34,361 nucleotides of DNA from assembly GCA_013001965.1 (NCBI GenBank), contig JABDLA010000030.1, forward strand, positions 1 through 34,361, in the 5' to 3' direction. Source of the stretch: Flavobacteriaceae bacterium. Lineage in GTDB: Bacteria; Bacteroidota; Bacteroidia; Flavobacteriales; Flavobacteriaceae. The translations under genes and the position numbers were made by a program. Shown here piece by piece: positions 17,956 to 27,835 of this stretch; within the stretch, counting starts at the first letter, position 1; each line of letters opens with the position of its first letter. Under the pieces are notes generated by a model. The model was not told where the DNA came from, did not search any database, and saw nothing but the letters and a program-made list of their open reading frames with translations.

Positions 17956-18013
17956 GAGAGGTGCTTGATTATCGAAGGATTATAAGTTAAGACCTGAATT
18001 CATAATCACTCTC
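17956..18013 (+). promoter_or_regulatory. Structured leader upstream of rpsD (possible S4 autoregulatory element)
   Basis: GAGAG (17956-17960), TG (17962-17963) and ATTAT (17968-17972) pair with ATAAT, CA and CTCTC (18002-18013): 12 bp broken by a G bulge and a CTTG bulge. A second GATTAT (17978-17983) could pair with the same ATAATC (18002-18007) instead, so two structures compete. The element ends 14 nt before the rpsD ATG. S4 represses translation by binding mRNA leaders in other phyla; an equivalent here is an inference from position and structure only. Confidence 0.45.
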
Positions 18014-18027
18014 ATAACAATTTAAAA

Positions 18028-18633
18028 ATGGCACGATATACTGGTCCTAAAACAAAGATCGCACGTAAGTTTGGTGAAGCCATCTTTGGAGAAGATAAAT
18101 CTTTTGATAAAAGAAATTATCCTCCTGGGCAACACGGAAACAACAGAAGACGTGGTAAAAAATCAGAGTATGCTATCCAGTTGATGGAAAAGCAAAAAGC
18201 TAAATATACCTACGGTATTTTAGAACGTCAATTTAGAAACATGTTTAAAAAAGCAACCGCAGCATCTGGAATTACAGGTGAGGTGTTATTGCAATTATGT
18301 GAATCCAGATTAGACAATGTCGTATTCCGTATGGGTATTGCACGTTCAAGACGAGGTGCAAGACAATTAGTGTCTCACCGACATATTACCGTAAATGGTG
18401 AACTGGTGAACATTCCATCTTACCAGCTGAAAGCTGGAGATGTCGTTAGCGTTAGAGAGAAATCAAAATCGCTTCAGGCTATCGAAGATGCATTAACTGC
18501 TTCTTCTCATGTTTATGAATGGATTACATGGAATAATGATACCAAGGAAGGAACTTATGTTTCTGTGCCTTCAAGAATTCAAATTCCTGAAAACATCAAT
18601 GAACAATTCATCGTCGAATTATATTCTAAATAA
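18028..18633 (+). CDS. rpsD: 30S ribosomal protein S4
   Basis: The 201-residue S4 is a primary binder of the 16S 5' domain and lines the mRNA entry channel. It has no zinc-binding cysteines in the N-terminal extension ([21 protein letters not shown]). [23 protein letters not shown] precedes the S4 RNA-binding domain at about 94-155 ([33 protein letters not shown]). It lies between rpsK and rpoA, the alpha-cluster order, and a structured leader precedes it. Confidence 0.99.
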   Translation: MARYTGPKTKIARKFGEAIFGEDKSFDKRNYPPGQHGNNRRRGKKSEYAIQLMEKQKAKYTYGILERQFRNMFKKATAASGITGEVLLQLCESRLDNVVFRMGIARSRRGARQLVSHRHITVNGELVNIPSYQLKAGDVVSVREKSKSLQAIEDALTASSHVYEWITWNNDTKEGTYVSVPSRIQIPENINEQFIVELYSK

Positions 18634-18653
18634 TAACTGATACAAAAAACAAT

Positions 18654-19646
18654 ATGGCAATTTTAAATTTTCAGAAGCCCGATAAAGTCATCATGATCGA
18701 TTCAACCGATTTCGAAGGTAAGTTTGAATTCAGACCTTTGGAACCGGGATACGGTTTAACAGTGGGAAATGCTTTAAGGAGAGTGCTATTATCTTCCCTT
18801 GAAGGATTTGCTATTACATCAGTTAGGATAGAAGGTGTAGAGCATGAATTCTCAACGATCGCCGGTGTGGTTGAAGATGTGACTGAGATCGTTCTTAACC
18901 TGAAACAAATCCGTTTGAAGCGCCAAATAGATGAGATCGATAACGAATCGGTTTCTATTTCTATTTCCGGACAAGATCAAATTACGGCTGGTGATTTTCA
19001 AAAGTTCATCTCCGGTTTTCAAATATTGAATTCAGACCTCGTTATCTGTAATCTTGACCCTAAGGTGAGTATCAATATGGAAGTGACCATTGAAAAAGGC
19101 AGAGGATACGTTCCTGCCGAAGAGAATAAAAAATCTTCTGCACCAATAGGAACAATCTTTACCGATTCAATTTATACACCTATTAAGAATGTTAAGTATA
19201 GCGTGGAGAATTATCGTGTAGAACAAAAAACAGATTACGAAAAGTTAATTTTCGAGATCATGACCGATGGTTCTATCAATCCTCAGGATGCTTTAACAGA
19301 AGCCGCCAAAATATTAATTCATCACTTCATGCTGTTCTCTGATGAACGTATTACGCTTGAGGCCGATGAGATTGCACAAACCGAAACTTATGATGAAGAG
19401 TCACTTCACATGAGACAATTGCTTAAGACCAAATTGATCGATATGGATCTTTCAGTTCGTGCATTAAACTGTTTGAAGGCTGCTGAGGTCGATACCTTAG
19501 GTGATTTGGTATCATTCAATAAAAATGATTTAATGAAATTCAGAAACTTTGGTAAGAAATCATTAACCGAACTTGAAGAGTTGGTTAATGTCAAAGGATT
19601 GAGTTTCGGAATGGATTTAAGTAAATATAAACTAGATAAAGATTAA
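18654..19646 (+). CDS. rpoA: DNA-directed RNA polymerase subunit alpha
   Basis: This 330-residue subunit dimerises to start RNA polymerase assembly. The N-terminal domain has the assembly motif [18 protein letters not shown] at about 34-51. The C-terminal domain, at about 255-325, has the helix-hairpin-helix pattern [16 protein letters not shown] and [16 protein letters not shown], which contacts UP elements and activators. Length and domain order are normal. It is 20 bp after rpsD, with a 61-bp gap before rplQ. Confidence 0.99.
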   Translation: MAILNFQKPDKVIMIDSTDFEGKFEFRPLEPGYGLTVGNALRRVLLSSLEGFAITSVRIEGVEHEFSTIAGVVEDVTEIVLNLKQIRLKRQIDEIDNESVSISISGQDQITAGDFQKFISGFQILNSDLVICNLDPKVSINMEVTIEKGRGYVPAEENKKSSAPIGTIFTDSIYTPIKNVKYSVENYRVEQKTDYEKLIFEIMTDGSINPQDALTEAAKILIHHFMLFSDERITLEADEIAQTETYDEESLHMRQLLKTKLIDMDLSVRALNCLKAAEVDTLGDLVSFNKNDLMKFRNFGKKSLTELEELVNVKGLSFGMDLSKYKLDKD

Positions 19647-19657
19647 TACATCATATT

Positions 19658-19684
19658 TTGCTCCTCTATAAGGAGTTGTAGCAA
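19658..19684 (+). other. Hairpin in the rpoA-rplQ spacer
   Basis: CTCCT (19661-19665) and AGGAG (19671-19675) pair around CTATA, and TTG (19658-19660) can pair with CAA (19682-19684) across a bulge. It lies 23 nt before the rplQ start. There is no U-tract, so termination is not expected. The AGGAG half of this stem could look like a Shine-Dalgarno sequence, but it is 32 nt from the start codon. Confidence 0.3.
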
Positions 19685-19707
19685 GATGATGATTAAAACT
19701 GAATGTC

Positions 19708-20172
19708 ATGAGACACGGAAAGAAAGGAAACCATTTAGGTAGAAAAACGGCGCATAGACGGTCGATGTTGGCTAATATGGCTTGCTCATTAATTGAACAC
19801 AAGCGTATTAATACCACCTTGGCTAAAGCGAAAGCCTTAAAGCAATTTGTAGAACCCTTAGTGACCAAATCTAAGGATGATACAACGCACAACAGGCGAA
19901 TTGTTTTTAGTCGTTTACGTCAGAAAGATGCAGTAGCTGAATTATTTAGAGACGTAGCTGCTAAAGTTGGCGATCGGCCTGGCGGGTATACACGTATCAT
20001 CCGATTGGGAAATCGTTTAGGTGATAATGCCGAAATGGCAATGATCGAACTTGTAGATTATAATGAAATTTACAACGCCGGTCAGAAAAAGAAAAAATCC
20101 ACGCGTAGAAGTCGAAGAGGTAAAACAACACCTCCTGTAGCACAAACTCAGGCTTCTAATGAAGAAGAATAA
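19708..20172 (+). CDS. rplQ: 50S ribosomal protein L17
   Basis: The 154-residue L17 is at the exit tunnel on the 50S outer face. [18 protein letters not shown] and the [23 protein letters not shown] signature are present. After the conserved core (ends near residue 118) there is a basic/Ser/Thr tail, [17 protein letters not shown] and QASNEEE, which makes it longer than the 116-127 residues of E. coli or B. subtilis L17. The last gene of the superoperon; a strong terminator follows. Confidence 0.98.
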   Translation: MRHGKKGNHLGRKTAHRRSMLANMACSLIEHKRINTTLAKAKALKQFVEPLVTKSKDDTTHNRRIVFSRLRQKDAVAELFRDVAAKVGDRPGGYTRIIRLGNRLGDNAEMAMIELVDYNEIYNAGQKKKKSTRRSRRGKTTPPVAQTQASNEEE

Positions 20173-20198
20173 AACATTAAGATTAATTTAACATAAAT

Positions 20199-20235
20199 AA
20201 AAGGTAAACTCTGATAGGATTTTACCTTTTTTTTT
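20199..20235 (+). terminator. Intrinsic terminator of the ribosomal superoperon
   Basis: AAAAGGTAAA (20199-20208) pairs with TTTACCTTTT (20221-20230) around a 12-nt loop, and T residues run on to 20235. It is the first strong terminator after rplQ and ends the transcript that begins near 2870. Confidence 0.9.
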
Positions 20236-20245
20236 AAGAATTGCT

Positions 20246-20253
20246 TATTTTTG
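20246..20253 (+). promoter_or_regulatory. -7 promoter element of the first secreted-protein gene
   Basis: TATTTTTG matches TAnnTTTG exactly and ends 33 nt before the ATG at 20287. No clear TTG lies at the usual -33 distance, where the T-run of the preceding terminator is found. A promoter here fits the fact that the superoperon ends just upstream. Confidence 0.6.
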
Positions 20254-20286
20254 GGCAGCTTAAAAATAAAAAAACAAAATTTAGTT

Positions 20287-20988
20287 ATGAGATATTTGAT
20301 TGTAGTGATGGCATTGTTATTTTCCGTTACTATTAACGCACAGGACAACCAAAATTTGGTCAATAATACATCACAGTCATTAGCTTCGGCATCAACACAA
20401 CAAAATAGTTCTTATGGATCAACATTGCACGTTAAGAATCCAAGACGCCGCGTTGAAGGAACCACCTATTTATATGATAACTGGAATAATATGGCCATTG
20501 TTCATACGAGCGACAATCAAAGATTCGCGGTACGCAATGTCAATTTAAATTTAAAACTTCATACGTTCGAAGCGAAAGTAGGGATGGATTCTATATTCAC
20601 CTTCAACTTTAACAATATTAAGAAATTCGTCATTAATGATGATGTCTATAAGAATTACTATTGGGACGATGATAATAAAGTGTACCAGGTGATCTATGAA
20701 ACCAATGATTTTCAACTCCTTAAAGGATTTAAGGTTATTCTTCAGGAAGGATCGGCCAATCCAATGCTTAATCGAATGACCGATAAATACATTAGAAAAG
20801 CAAGCTACTACTTAAGAAAAGAGGATGCGATAAAGCCTTTCAGACTTACTAAAAAACGCATCCTAAAATTGGTTAATGGTGACAGTGAGACGGCTGATAA
20901 AATTGAAAACTATGCCAGGAACAACAAGCTCTCTTTCAAAAGAGATAATGATGTTCAAAAGATATTAGAATATTCGGCTAAAAATTAA
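20287..20988 (+). CDS. Secreted protein of unknown function, paralog 1 of a tandem pair
   Basis: I do not recognise a named family. The 233-residue product has a type I signal peptide (MRYLIVVMALLFSVTINAQ, residues 1-19, cleaved near NAQ/D), so it is exported to the periplasm or beyond. The body shares with the next gene DSIFTFNFNNI (101-111), KFVIN, KNYY, NDFQ-LKG and NPMLNR-TDKY (158-168); the identity is spread across the whole length. Tyr, Asn and Lys are frequent. The C-terminus carries an additional basic/helical segment (about 204-233) that paralog 2 lacks. The ATG at the signal peptide is chosen over an upstream TTG that overlaps the promoter element. No membrane anchor, lipobox or T9SS domain is seen. 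Confidence 0.85.
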   Translation: MRYLIVVMALLFSVTINAQDNQNLVNNTSQSLASASTQQNSSYGSTLHVKNPRRRVEGTTYLYDNWNNMAIVHTSDNQRFAVRNVNLNLKLHTFEAKVGMDSIFTFNFNNIKKFVINDDVYKNYYWDDDNKVYQVIYETNDFQLLKGFKVILQEGSANPMLNRMTDKYIRKASYYLRKEDAIKPFRLTKKRILKLVNGDSETADKIENYARNNKLSFKRDNDVQKILEYSAKN

Positions 20989-21089
20989 TTACCACATAAA
21001 ATTTTTTAGCTCTCGTTATAAAAGATCAAAATTGCAAATCCTTGACTGTGCTCTGTAATTATTGCACATTCAATTAAACATAAATAGTT

Positions 21090-21734
21090 ATGAAAAATTC
21101 AATTTTCCTATTGGCGATTTTGTGTTGTGGTCTTTTAAGCGCACAAACCAATAGAACCGATCCAAATGGTTCCGATATTTCCAATGCATTGCTGGTTTCT
21201 TCAAATAGTGATACCAGGTTTGGGGCTTCCACTTATTTCTTCAATAAAGAAAAAAAGGCACAAGGTTCTGTCCATTTATTTAAAACCTGGGATAACAGTG
21301 CTGTGATCCATTCCACCGAAGGACGAAAATTTTCGCTGAAAAATATCAATCTGAATTTAGAGCGAAATGCTTTTGAGTCCTTAGTTGGACAGGATTCCAT
21401 ATTCACCTTCAATTTTAACAACATCGACAAGTTTGTGATCAACAATAAGGTGTTTAAGAATTATTATAACGAAGGCGAGAATCGGGTGTTTCAAATCGCC
21501 TATGAAAGCAATGATTTTCAAATTCTAAAAGGGTATAAAGTATCATTGGTTAAAGGTTCGGTAAATCCAATGCTGAACCGATCCACCGATAAGTATGTTC
21601 AGAATGAATATTATTACCTGAGACAGAACAATGCCATTGTTCCTTTAAAACTTAAAAAGAAGGCTATTGCCAATCTGGTTGGCGGTGATGTAGATAAAGC
21701 CCAGGACATTATTAAAATGGTTAAAAAGCAATAA
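21090..21734 (+). CDS. Secreted protein of unknown function, paralog 2 of a tandem pair
   Basis: This 214-residue product has a signal peptide (MKNSIFLLAILCCGLLSAQ, cleaved near SAQ/T). It aligns end to end with the preceding gene: VHLFKTWDNSAVIHST resembles YLYDNWNNMAIVHTS, and DSIFTFNFNNI (102-112) and NPMLNRSTDKY (159-169) are almost identical. The divergence of N- and C-termini shows an old tandem duplication. The cysteines at 12-13 do not fit a lipobox. Function is unknown; the pair is bounded by terminators on both sides, so it forms its own transcription unit. The 101-bp gap between the two has no clear terminator and no full promoter match. Confidence 0.85.
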   Translation: MKNSIFLLAILCCGLLSAQTNRTDPNGSDISNALLVSSNSDTRFGASTYFFNKEKKAQGSVHLFKTWDNSAVIHSTEGRKFSLKNINLNLERNAFESLVGQDSIFTFNFNNIDKFVINNKVFKNYYNEGENRVFQIAYESNDFQILKGYKVSLVKGSVNPMLNRSTDKYVQNEYYYLRQNNAIVPLKLKKKAIANLVGGDVDKAQDIIKMVKKQ

Positions 21735-21804
21735 CAAAAGTGTCATTTAATAATAAATTGAATGCATTTAAAATATTTGAAAAAGATCAATTTATAAATT
21801 GTTT

Positions 21805-21835
21805 AAAAGGAGTTGAATAATTAACTCCTTTTTTT
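21805..21835 (+). terminator. Intrinsic terminator after the tandem secreted-protein genes
   Basis: AAAAGGAGTT (21805-21814) and AACTCCTTTT (21823-21832) form a 10-bp stem with loop GAATAATT, and T residues run to 21835. Confidence 0.9.
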
Positions 21836-21858
21836 ATGGGTAATTGCGAACTAAAAAT

Positions 21859-21866
21859 TATTTTTG
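21859..21866 (+). promoter_or_regulatory. -7 promoter element of carA-eno
   Basis: TATTTTTG matches TAnnTTTG exactly and ends 29 nt before the carA ATG. The -33 position has no full TTG match. It follows the preceding terminator directly, which fits the start of a new unit. Confidence 0.6.
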
Positions 21867-21895
21867 CACGAGTTGAAACACAATACTGATCATTG

Positions 21896-24300
<2,405 letters not shown>

Positions 24301-24347
24301 TCGATTCCTATCGGCCTAATTTCTCAATTTGACCGCAGGCTTTCAAG

Positions 24348-24372
24348 TTGATAAAAGCATTATTTTTATCAA
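24348..24372. other. AT-rich inverted repeat between eno and gltA
   Basis: TTGATAAAA (24348-24356) and TTTTATCAA (24364-24372) are perfect inverted repeats with a 7-nt loop. No T-run follows on the plus strand, so this is not a normal terminator. It may be a protein-binding palindrome upstream of gltA or a 3' stem for eno mRNA. Confidence 0.4.
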
Positions 24373-24389
24373 TAGGGACATTGATATTT

Positions 24390-24435
24390 CCTTTAGGGTC
24401 TTCCTTTAGAAATCCTTAGATATTTTGTACCTTAG
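24390..24435 (+). promoter_or_regulatory. gltA upstream region: four CCTT(T)AG motifs and a putative -7 box
   Basis: CCTTTAG occurs at 24390 and 24403 and CCTTAG at 24414 and 24430. The last overlaps TACCTTAG (24428-24435), one mismatch from the TAnnTTTG -7 consensus, 33 nt before the gltA ATG. The repeated motif may be a regulator site, but no TTG stands at the usual -33 distance. Confidence 0.35.
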
Positions 24436-24468
24436 TCCTCCGCAAAAAAAATTAAAAATCAAATATAT

Positions 24469-25755
24469 ATGTCAGAGAAGGCCATCTTAGAATTTAATGG
24501 TGAACAACACGAATTTCCAATTGTAAAAGGATCTGAAAATGAACTTGGGATCGACATTAAAACGCTTCGGGCAGCGACCGGCGGGTTGGTCACATTAGAC
24601 CCAGGCTATAAGAATACGGGCTCCTGTCAAAGTGGTATCACTTTTCTAAACGGAGAACAGGGCGTATTGCGATATCGGGGGTATTCCATTGAAGACCTGG
24701 CTGAGAAAGCAGATTTTCTGGAAGTTGCATTCCTTTTGATTTTTGGAGAACTTCCGACTAAAGAAGAATTAGAAAAATTTCATGACGACATCAAATCGAA
24801 ATCTGTGGTTGATGATGACGTCAAAAAAATACTTGACGCCTTTCCAAAAACGGCACATCCAATGGGAGTCTTATCATCCTTGACGAGTGCCTTAACAGCT
24901 TTTAATCCGAGTTCAGTGGACGTCTCTTCCGAAGATGCCATGTATAATTCTGTGGTGAAAATTATGGGTAAGTTCCCGGTATTAGTAGCATGGACCATGC
25001 GTAAAAAACAGGGATTACCTCTAGATTATGGAGATAATTCTTTAGGCTATGTCGAGAATGTTCTTCAAATGATGTTCAAAAAACCCAATGAAACATACAT
25101 ACATAATCCAATCATAACGGAAGCCTTGGATAAATTGTTGATCCTTCATGCTGATCATGAACAAAACTGCTCTACTTCAACGGTGCGGATTGTTGGATCC
25201 TCTCATGCGGGACTTTTTGCTTCGCTGTCTGCAGGGATATCTGCACTATGGGGTCCATTGCATGGTGGTGCCAATCAGGCAGTGCTCGAAATGCTGGAAG
25301 ATATTAAGGAAGATGATGGCGATACAAAAAAATATATGGCAAAGGCAAAGGATAAAGAAGACCCGTTCCGTTTAATGGGATTTGGTCACCGTGTTTATAA
25401 GAATTTTGATCCAAGAGCGCGAATTATCAAGAAATCAGCCGATCAGGTGTTGGGTCAACTGGGCATTGATGATCCTATACTCGATATTGCAAAAGGTCTG
25501 GAACAAGAAGCGCTTAACGATAACTATTTCGTGAAACGAAAACTGTATCCAAATGTCGATTTCTATTCCGGAATAATTTACAGGGCCATGGGTATTCCTA
25601 CTGATATGTTTACGGTCATGTTTGCCCTTGGACGTTTGCCGGGCTGGATTGCCCAATGGCGTGAGATGCGGTTGAATAAAGAACCTATTGGCAGACCCCG
25701 TCAAATTTATATCGGGGAGAACCTCAGGGAATTCAAAACAATCAATAACCGATAA
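24469..25755 (+). CDS. gltA: Citrate synthase (type II-like)
   Basis: The 428-residue enzyme condenses acetyl-CoA with oxaloacetate to citrate as the entry of the TCA cycle. The catalytic residues are present: His265 in WGPLHGGANQAVL, His307 in MGFGHRVYKNFDPRARI, and Asp364 in YPNVDFYSG. HADHEQNCSTSTVR (227-240) is the substrate-binding signature. The N-terminal extension of about 60 residues (MSEKAILEFNGEQHEFP) is typical of the type II family, which is often hexameric and NADH-sensitive; that regulation is not readable from the sequence. Its own promoter region precedes it. Confidence 0.97.
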   Translation: MSEKAILEFNGEQHEFPIVKGSENELGIDIKTLRAATGGLVTLDPGYKNTGSCQSGITFLNGEQGVLRYRGYSIEDLAEKADFLEVAFLLIFGELPTKEELEKFHDDIKSKSVVDDDVKKILDAFPKTAHPMGVLSSLTSALTAFNPSSVDVSSEDAMYNSVVKIMGKFPVLVAWTMRKKQGLPLDYGDNSLGYVENVLQMMFKKPNETYIHNPIITEALDKLLILHADHEQNCSTSTVRIVGSSHAGLFASLSAGISALWGPLHGGANQAVLEMLEDIKEDDGDTKKYMAKAKDKEDPFRLMGFGHRVYKNFDPRARIIKKSADQVLGQLGIDDPILDIAKGLEQEALNDNYFVKRKLYPNVDFYSGIIYRAMGIPTDMFTVMFALGRLPGWIAQWREMRLNKEPIGRPRQIYIGENLREFKTINNR

Positions 25756-25771
25756 TTTAATTTTTATAAGC

Positions 25772-25845
25772 AAAATGTCATTCAAGGCTATTTGAGGAAT
25801 ATTTTTAACCATCGCTTTCCTCACATGGTTTAGGTGACATTTTTT
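25772..25845 (+). promoter_or_regulatory. Nested and interleaved inverted repeats between gltA and the DDAH-like gene, ending in a T-tract (terminator or attenuator)
   Basis: The outer stem is AAAATGTCA (25772-25780) with TGACATTTT (25835-25843), 9 bp, and a T-run 25840-25845 follows it. Inside lie TGAGGAA (25793-25799) with TTCCTCA (25817-25823), and AACCAT (25807-25812) with ATGGTT (25825-25830). The two inner pairs interleave, as a pseudoknot or as mutually exclusive hairpins. The T-run ends 6 nt before the next ATG. It therefore may end gltA transcription or control access to the following gene. Confidence 0.6.
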
Positions 25846-25851
25846 CATTGG

Positions 25852-26766
25852 ATGATACAGTTAAATGTAAAAAACGAAACCTCTAGATTAAAAGCAGTGA
25901 TCCTAGGAACTGCAGTTAGTAACGGTCCAACCCCTGCAATAGAAGATTGCTATGACCCCAAGAGTATTGAGCACATTAAGGCCGGGACATATCCGGTTGA
26001 AAAGGATATGATAGTGGAGATTGAAGCGGTGGCTAAGGTTCTTGAAAAGTATGATATAAAAGTATATAGGCCGCGGGTTTTAGAAGATTGTAATCAGATC
26101 TTTGCACGTGATATGGCCTTCGTCGTTGATGATATCATTATCCGTTCGAATATTTTACCCGACAGAGAAAAAGAGATCGAGGCCATGCGTTATATCTGGG
26201 ATCAGATTGAAGACGCAAAGCGTGTTGTTCTGCCTGAGGAATGCCATGTTGAAGGAGGTGATGTGATGCCCTGGAATGATTATATTTTTGTCGGAACCTA
26301 TTCCGGTGAAGATTATTCTGATTATATCACGGCAAGAACAAATATCGATGCGGTAATCGCTATTCAGGAGCTGTTTCCACATAAAACGGTTAAAGCCTTT
26401 GAACTGCGTAAATCCAATACAGATCCCATGGAAAATGCACTTCATTTGGATTGCTGTTTCCAGCCCATTGGTAGGGATAAGGCCATCATCCACAAAAATG
26501 GATTTTTAGTTGAAAGTGAATATAATTGGCTAATGGACTTTTTCGGGAAAGACAATGTGTTCGAAATAACCAAAAAGGAAATGTATGACATGAATTGCAA
26601 TGTATTTTCCATTTCCGAAGAGGTTATAATTTCCGAACAGAATTTCACGCGATTAAATGCCTGGCTCAGGGCGCAGGGATTTACCGTTGAGGAAGTACCT
26701 TATGCCGAAATCGCCAAACAGGAAGGCTTATTGCGATGTTCTACGATGCCATTGATTCGAGACTAG
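25852..26766 (+). CDS. Dimethylarginine dimethylaminohydrolase (DDAH)-like amidinohydrolase
   Basis: This 304-residue cytosolic enzyme belongs to the guanidino-group modifying superfamily (five-bladed alpha/beta propeller). Matching motifs: NQIFARD (81-87), HVEGGDVM with the substrate carboxylate-binding EGGD (134-137), ALHLDCCF with the catalytic His198, and EGLLRCSTMPLIRD with nucleophile Cys296. Human DDAH also ends in a GLLTCCSVLI-type motif. DDAH hydrolyses methylated arginine to citrulline and methylamine; arginine deiminase or another hydrolase is the alternative, since the true substrate cannot be read. Start: the ATG giving MIQLNVKNE is preferred over an in-frame GTG inside the upstream stem. 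It precedes a CtlX-like gene. Confidence 0.8.
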   Translation: MIQLNVKNETSRLKAVILGTAVSNGPTPAIEDCYDPKSIEHIKAGTYPVEKDMIVEIEAVAKVLEKYDIKVYRPRVLEDCNQIFARDMAFVVDDIIIRSNILPDREKEIEAMRYIWDQIEDAKRVVLPEECHVEGGDVMPWNDYIFVGTYSGEDYSDYITARTNIDAVIAIQELFPHKTVKAFELRKSNTDPMENALHLDCCFQPIGRDKAIIHKNGFLVESEYNWLMDFFGKDNVFEITKKEMYDMNCNVFSISEEVIISEQNFTRLNAWLRAQGFTVEEVPYAEIAKQEGLLRCSTMPLIRD

Positions 26767-26860
26767 TAGGAGATTAAGGTTGAAATCCGAACTTGAAATA
26801 TGCATCTGAAAAACTGATTAAAATTATTTCTGCAAATCATTAAATTGTCTTAAAAAGCCT

Positions 26861-26868
26861 TAATTTTG
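26861..26868 (+). promoter_or_regulatory. -7 promoter element upstream of the CtlX-like gene
   Basis: TAATTTTG matches TAnnTTTG exactly and ends 18 nt before the ATG at 26887. It suggests that the CtlX-like gene and the MFS transporter start their own transcript. A TTG lies only 13 nt upstream of it, closer than the usual 19-20, so the call rests on the -7 box alone. Confidence 0.5.
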
Positions 26869-26886
26869 ATCTCCAATTTTAATCAA

Positions 26887-27822
26887 ATGCGGCAAACGAC
26901 AAATACTATATTGATGGTAAGGCCAACACGGTTCAGAGCCAATGAACAGACTGCCGTCAATAATTATTTTCAAAAAGAGTATTCAGGAATATCCCAGAAA
27001 GAACTGCAATCACGGGCAGAATCCGAATTTGATGCTTATGTTGAGCAGTTGAGAAGTATTGGTGTCAATGTCATTGTTTTTAACAGCACTGATGGTCTGG
27101 ATACACCGGATGCACATTTCCCAAATAACTGGGTGTCTTTTCACGATAATGGAACGATGGGATTATATCCAATGTTTGCCGAGAACAGACGACTCGAACG
27201 ACGAGAAGATGTCATGCTTCATTTGGAGAGTGCAGGATTTAAAATTGATAACATAGTTGATTATACATCAGCAGAGGAAGAAGGTCTCTTTCTTGAAGGT
27301 ACAGGAAGCTTAGTATTAGATCGCGTGAACAGAAAAGCTTATTGTGCGCTTTCTCAACGAGCTCATGAAGACCTGTTATTCGAGTTTTGTGAAGACTTCG
27401 AGTATACACCAATTATGTTTACGGCTTATCAAACGGTCAACGGAGAACGAAAACCCATTTATCATACCAACGTGATGATGTGTCTGGGTGAAACATTTGC
27501 TGTCATTTGCCTGGCCTGTATAGACGATAAAAAAGAGCGGAAGACCGTAATAAAAAATTTAAAAGAAGACAAAAAAGAGATCATCGAAATAAGCGAGCAA
27601 CAAGTCGCTAATTTTGCCGGGAATATGCTTCAGGTCAGAGCTAAAGATGACACCCTCTTTACGGTCATGAGTGAAGCAGCTTATAATTCTTTAACGGCCG
27701 ATCAAATCAAACGCATAAAGAATCATTCTGATATTCTTTACGGATCTTTGAATACTATTGAAACTTGTGGAGGCGGTAGTGCCCGTTGTATGATGGCTGA
27801 AGTATTTCTGCCTAAGTCTTAA
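26887..27822 (+). CDS. ctlX: CtlX-like citrulline hydrolase (amidinotransferase superfamily)
   Basis: This 311-residue protein is a second, divergent member of the same catalytic superfamily as the gene before it. FPNNWVSFHDNG (79-90), FLEGTGSLVLDR (135-146), YHTNVMMCLG with a catalytic His193, and ETCGGGSARCMMAEVFLP with Cys301 (compare the GGG-RCMSMP end of arginine deiminase) are the visible motifs. The length and pattern fit the citrulline hydrolase CtlX family (citrulline to ornithine, CO2 and ammonia). The family name is recalled, not tested. Start: the ATG of MRQTTNTILMVRP is chosen over an upstream TTG that overlaps the promoter box. Confidence 0.7.
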   Translation: MRQTTNTILMVRPTRFRANEQTAVNNYFQKEYSGISQKELQSRAESEFDAYVEQLRSIGVNVIVFNSTDGLDTPDAHFPNNWVSFHDNGTMGLYPMFAENRRLERREDVMLHLESAGFKIDNIVDYTSAEEEGLFLEGTGSLVLDRVNRKAYCALSQRAHEDLLFEFCEDFEYTPIMFTAYQTVNGERKPIYHTNVMMCLGETFAVICLACIDDKKERKTVIKNLKEDKKEIIEISEQQVANFAGNMLQVRAKDDTLFTVMSEAAYNSLTADQIKRIKNHSDILYGSLNTIETCGGGSARCMMAEVFLPKS

Positions 27823-27835
27823 TTTAATCTACTAA

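Noticed and set aside
25834-25851. GTG start for the DDAH-like gene
   Set aside because: It lies within the outer stem of the inverted-repeat element; the ATG at 25852 starts the recognisable protein.
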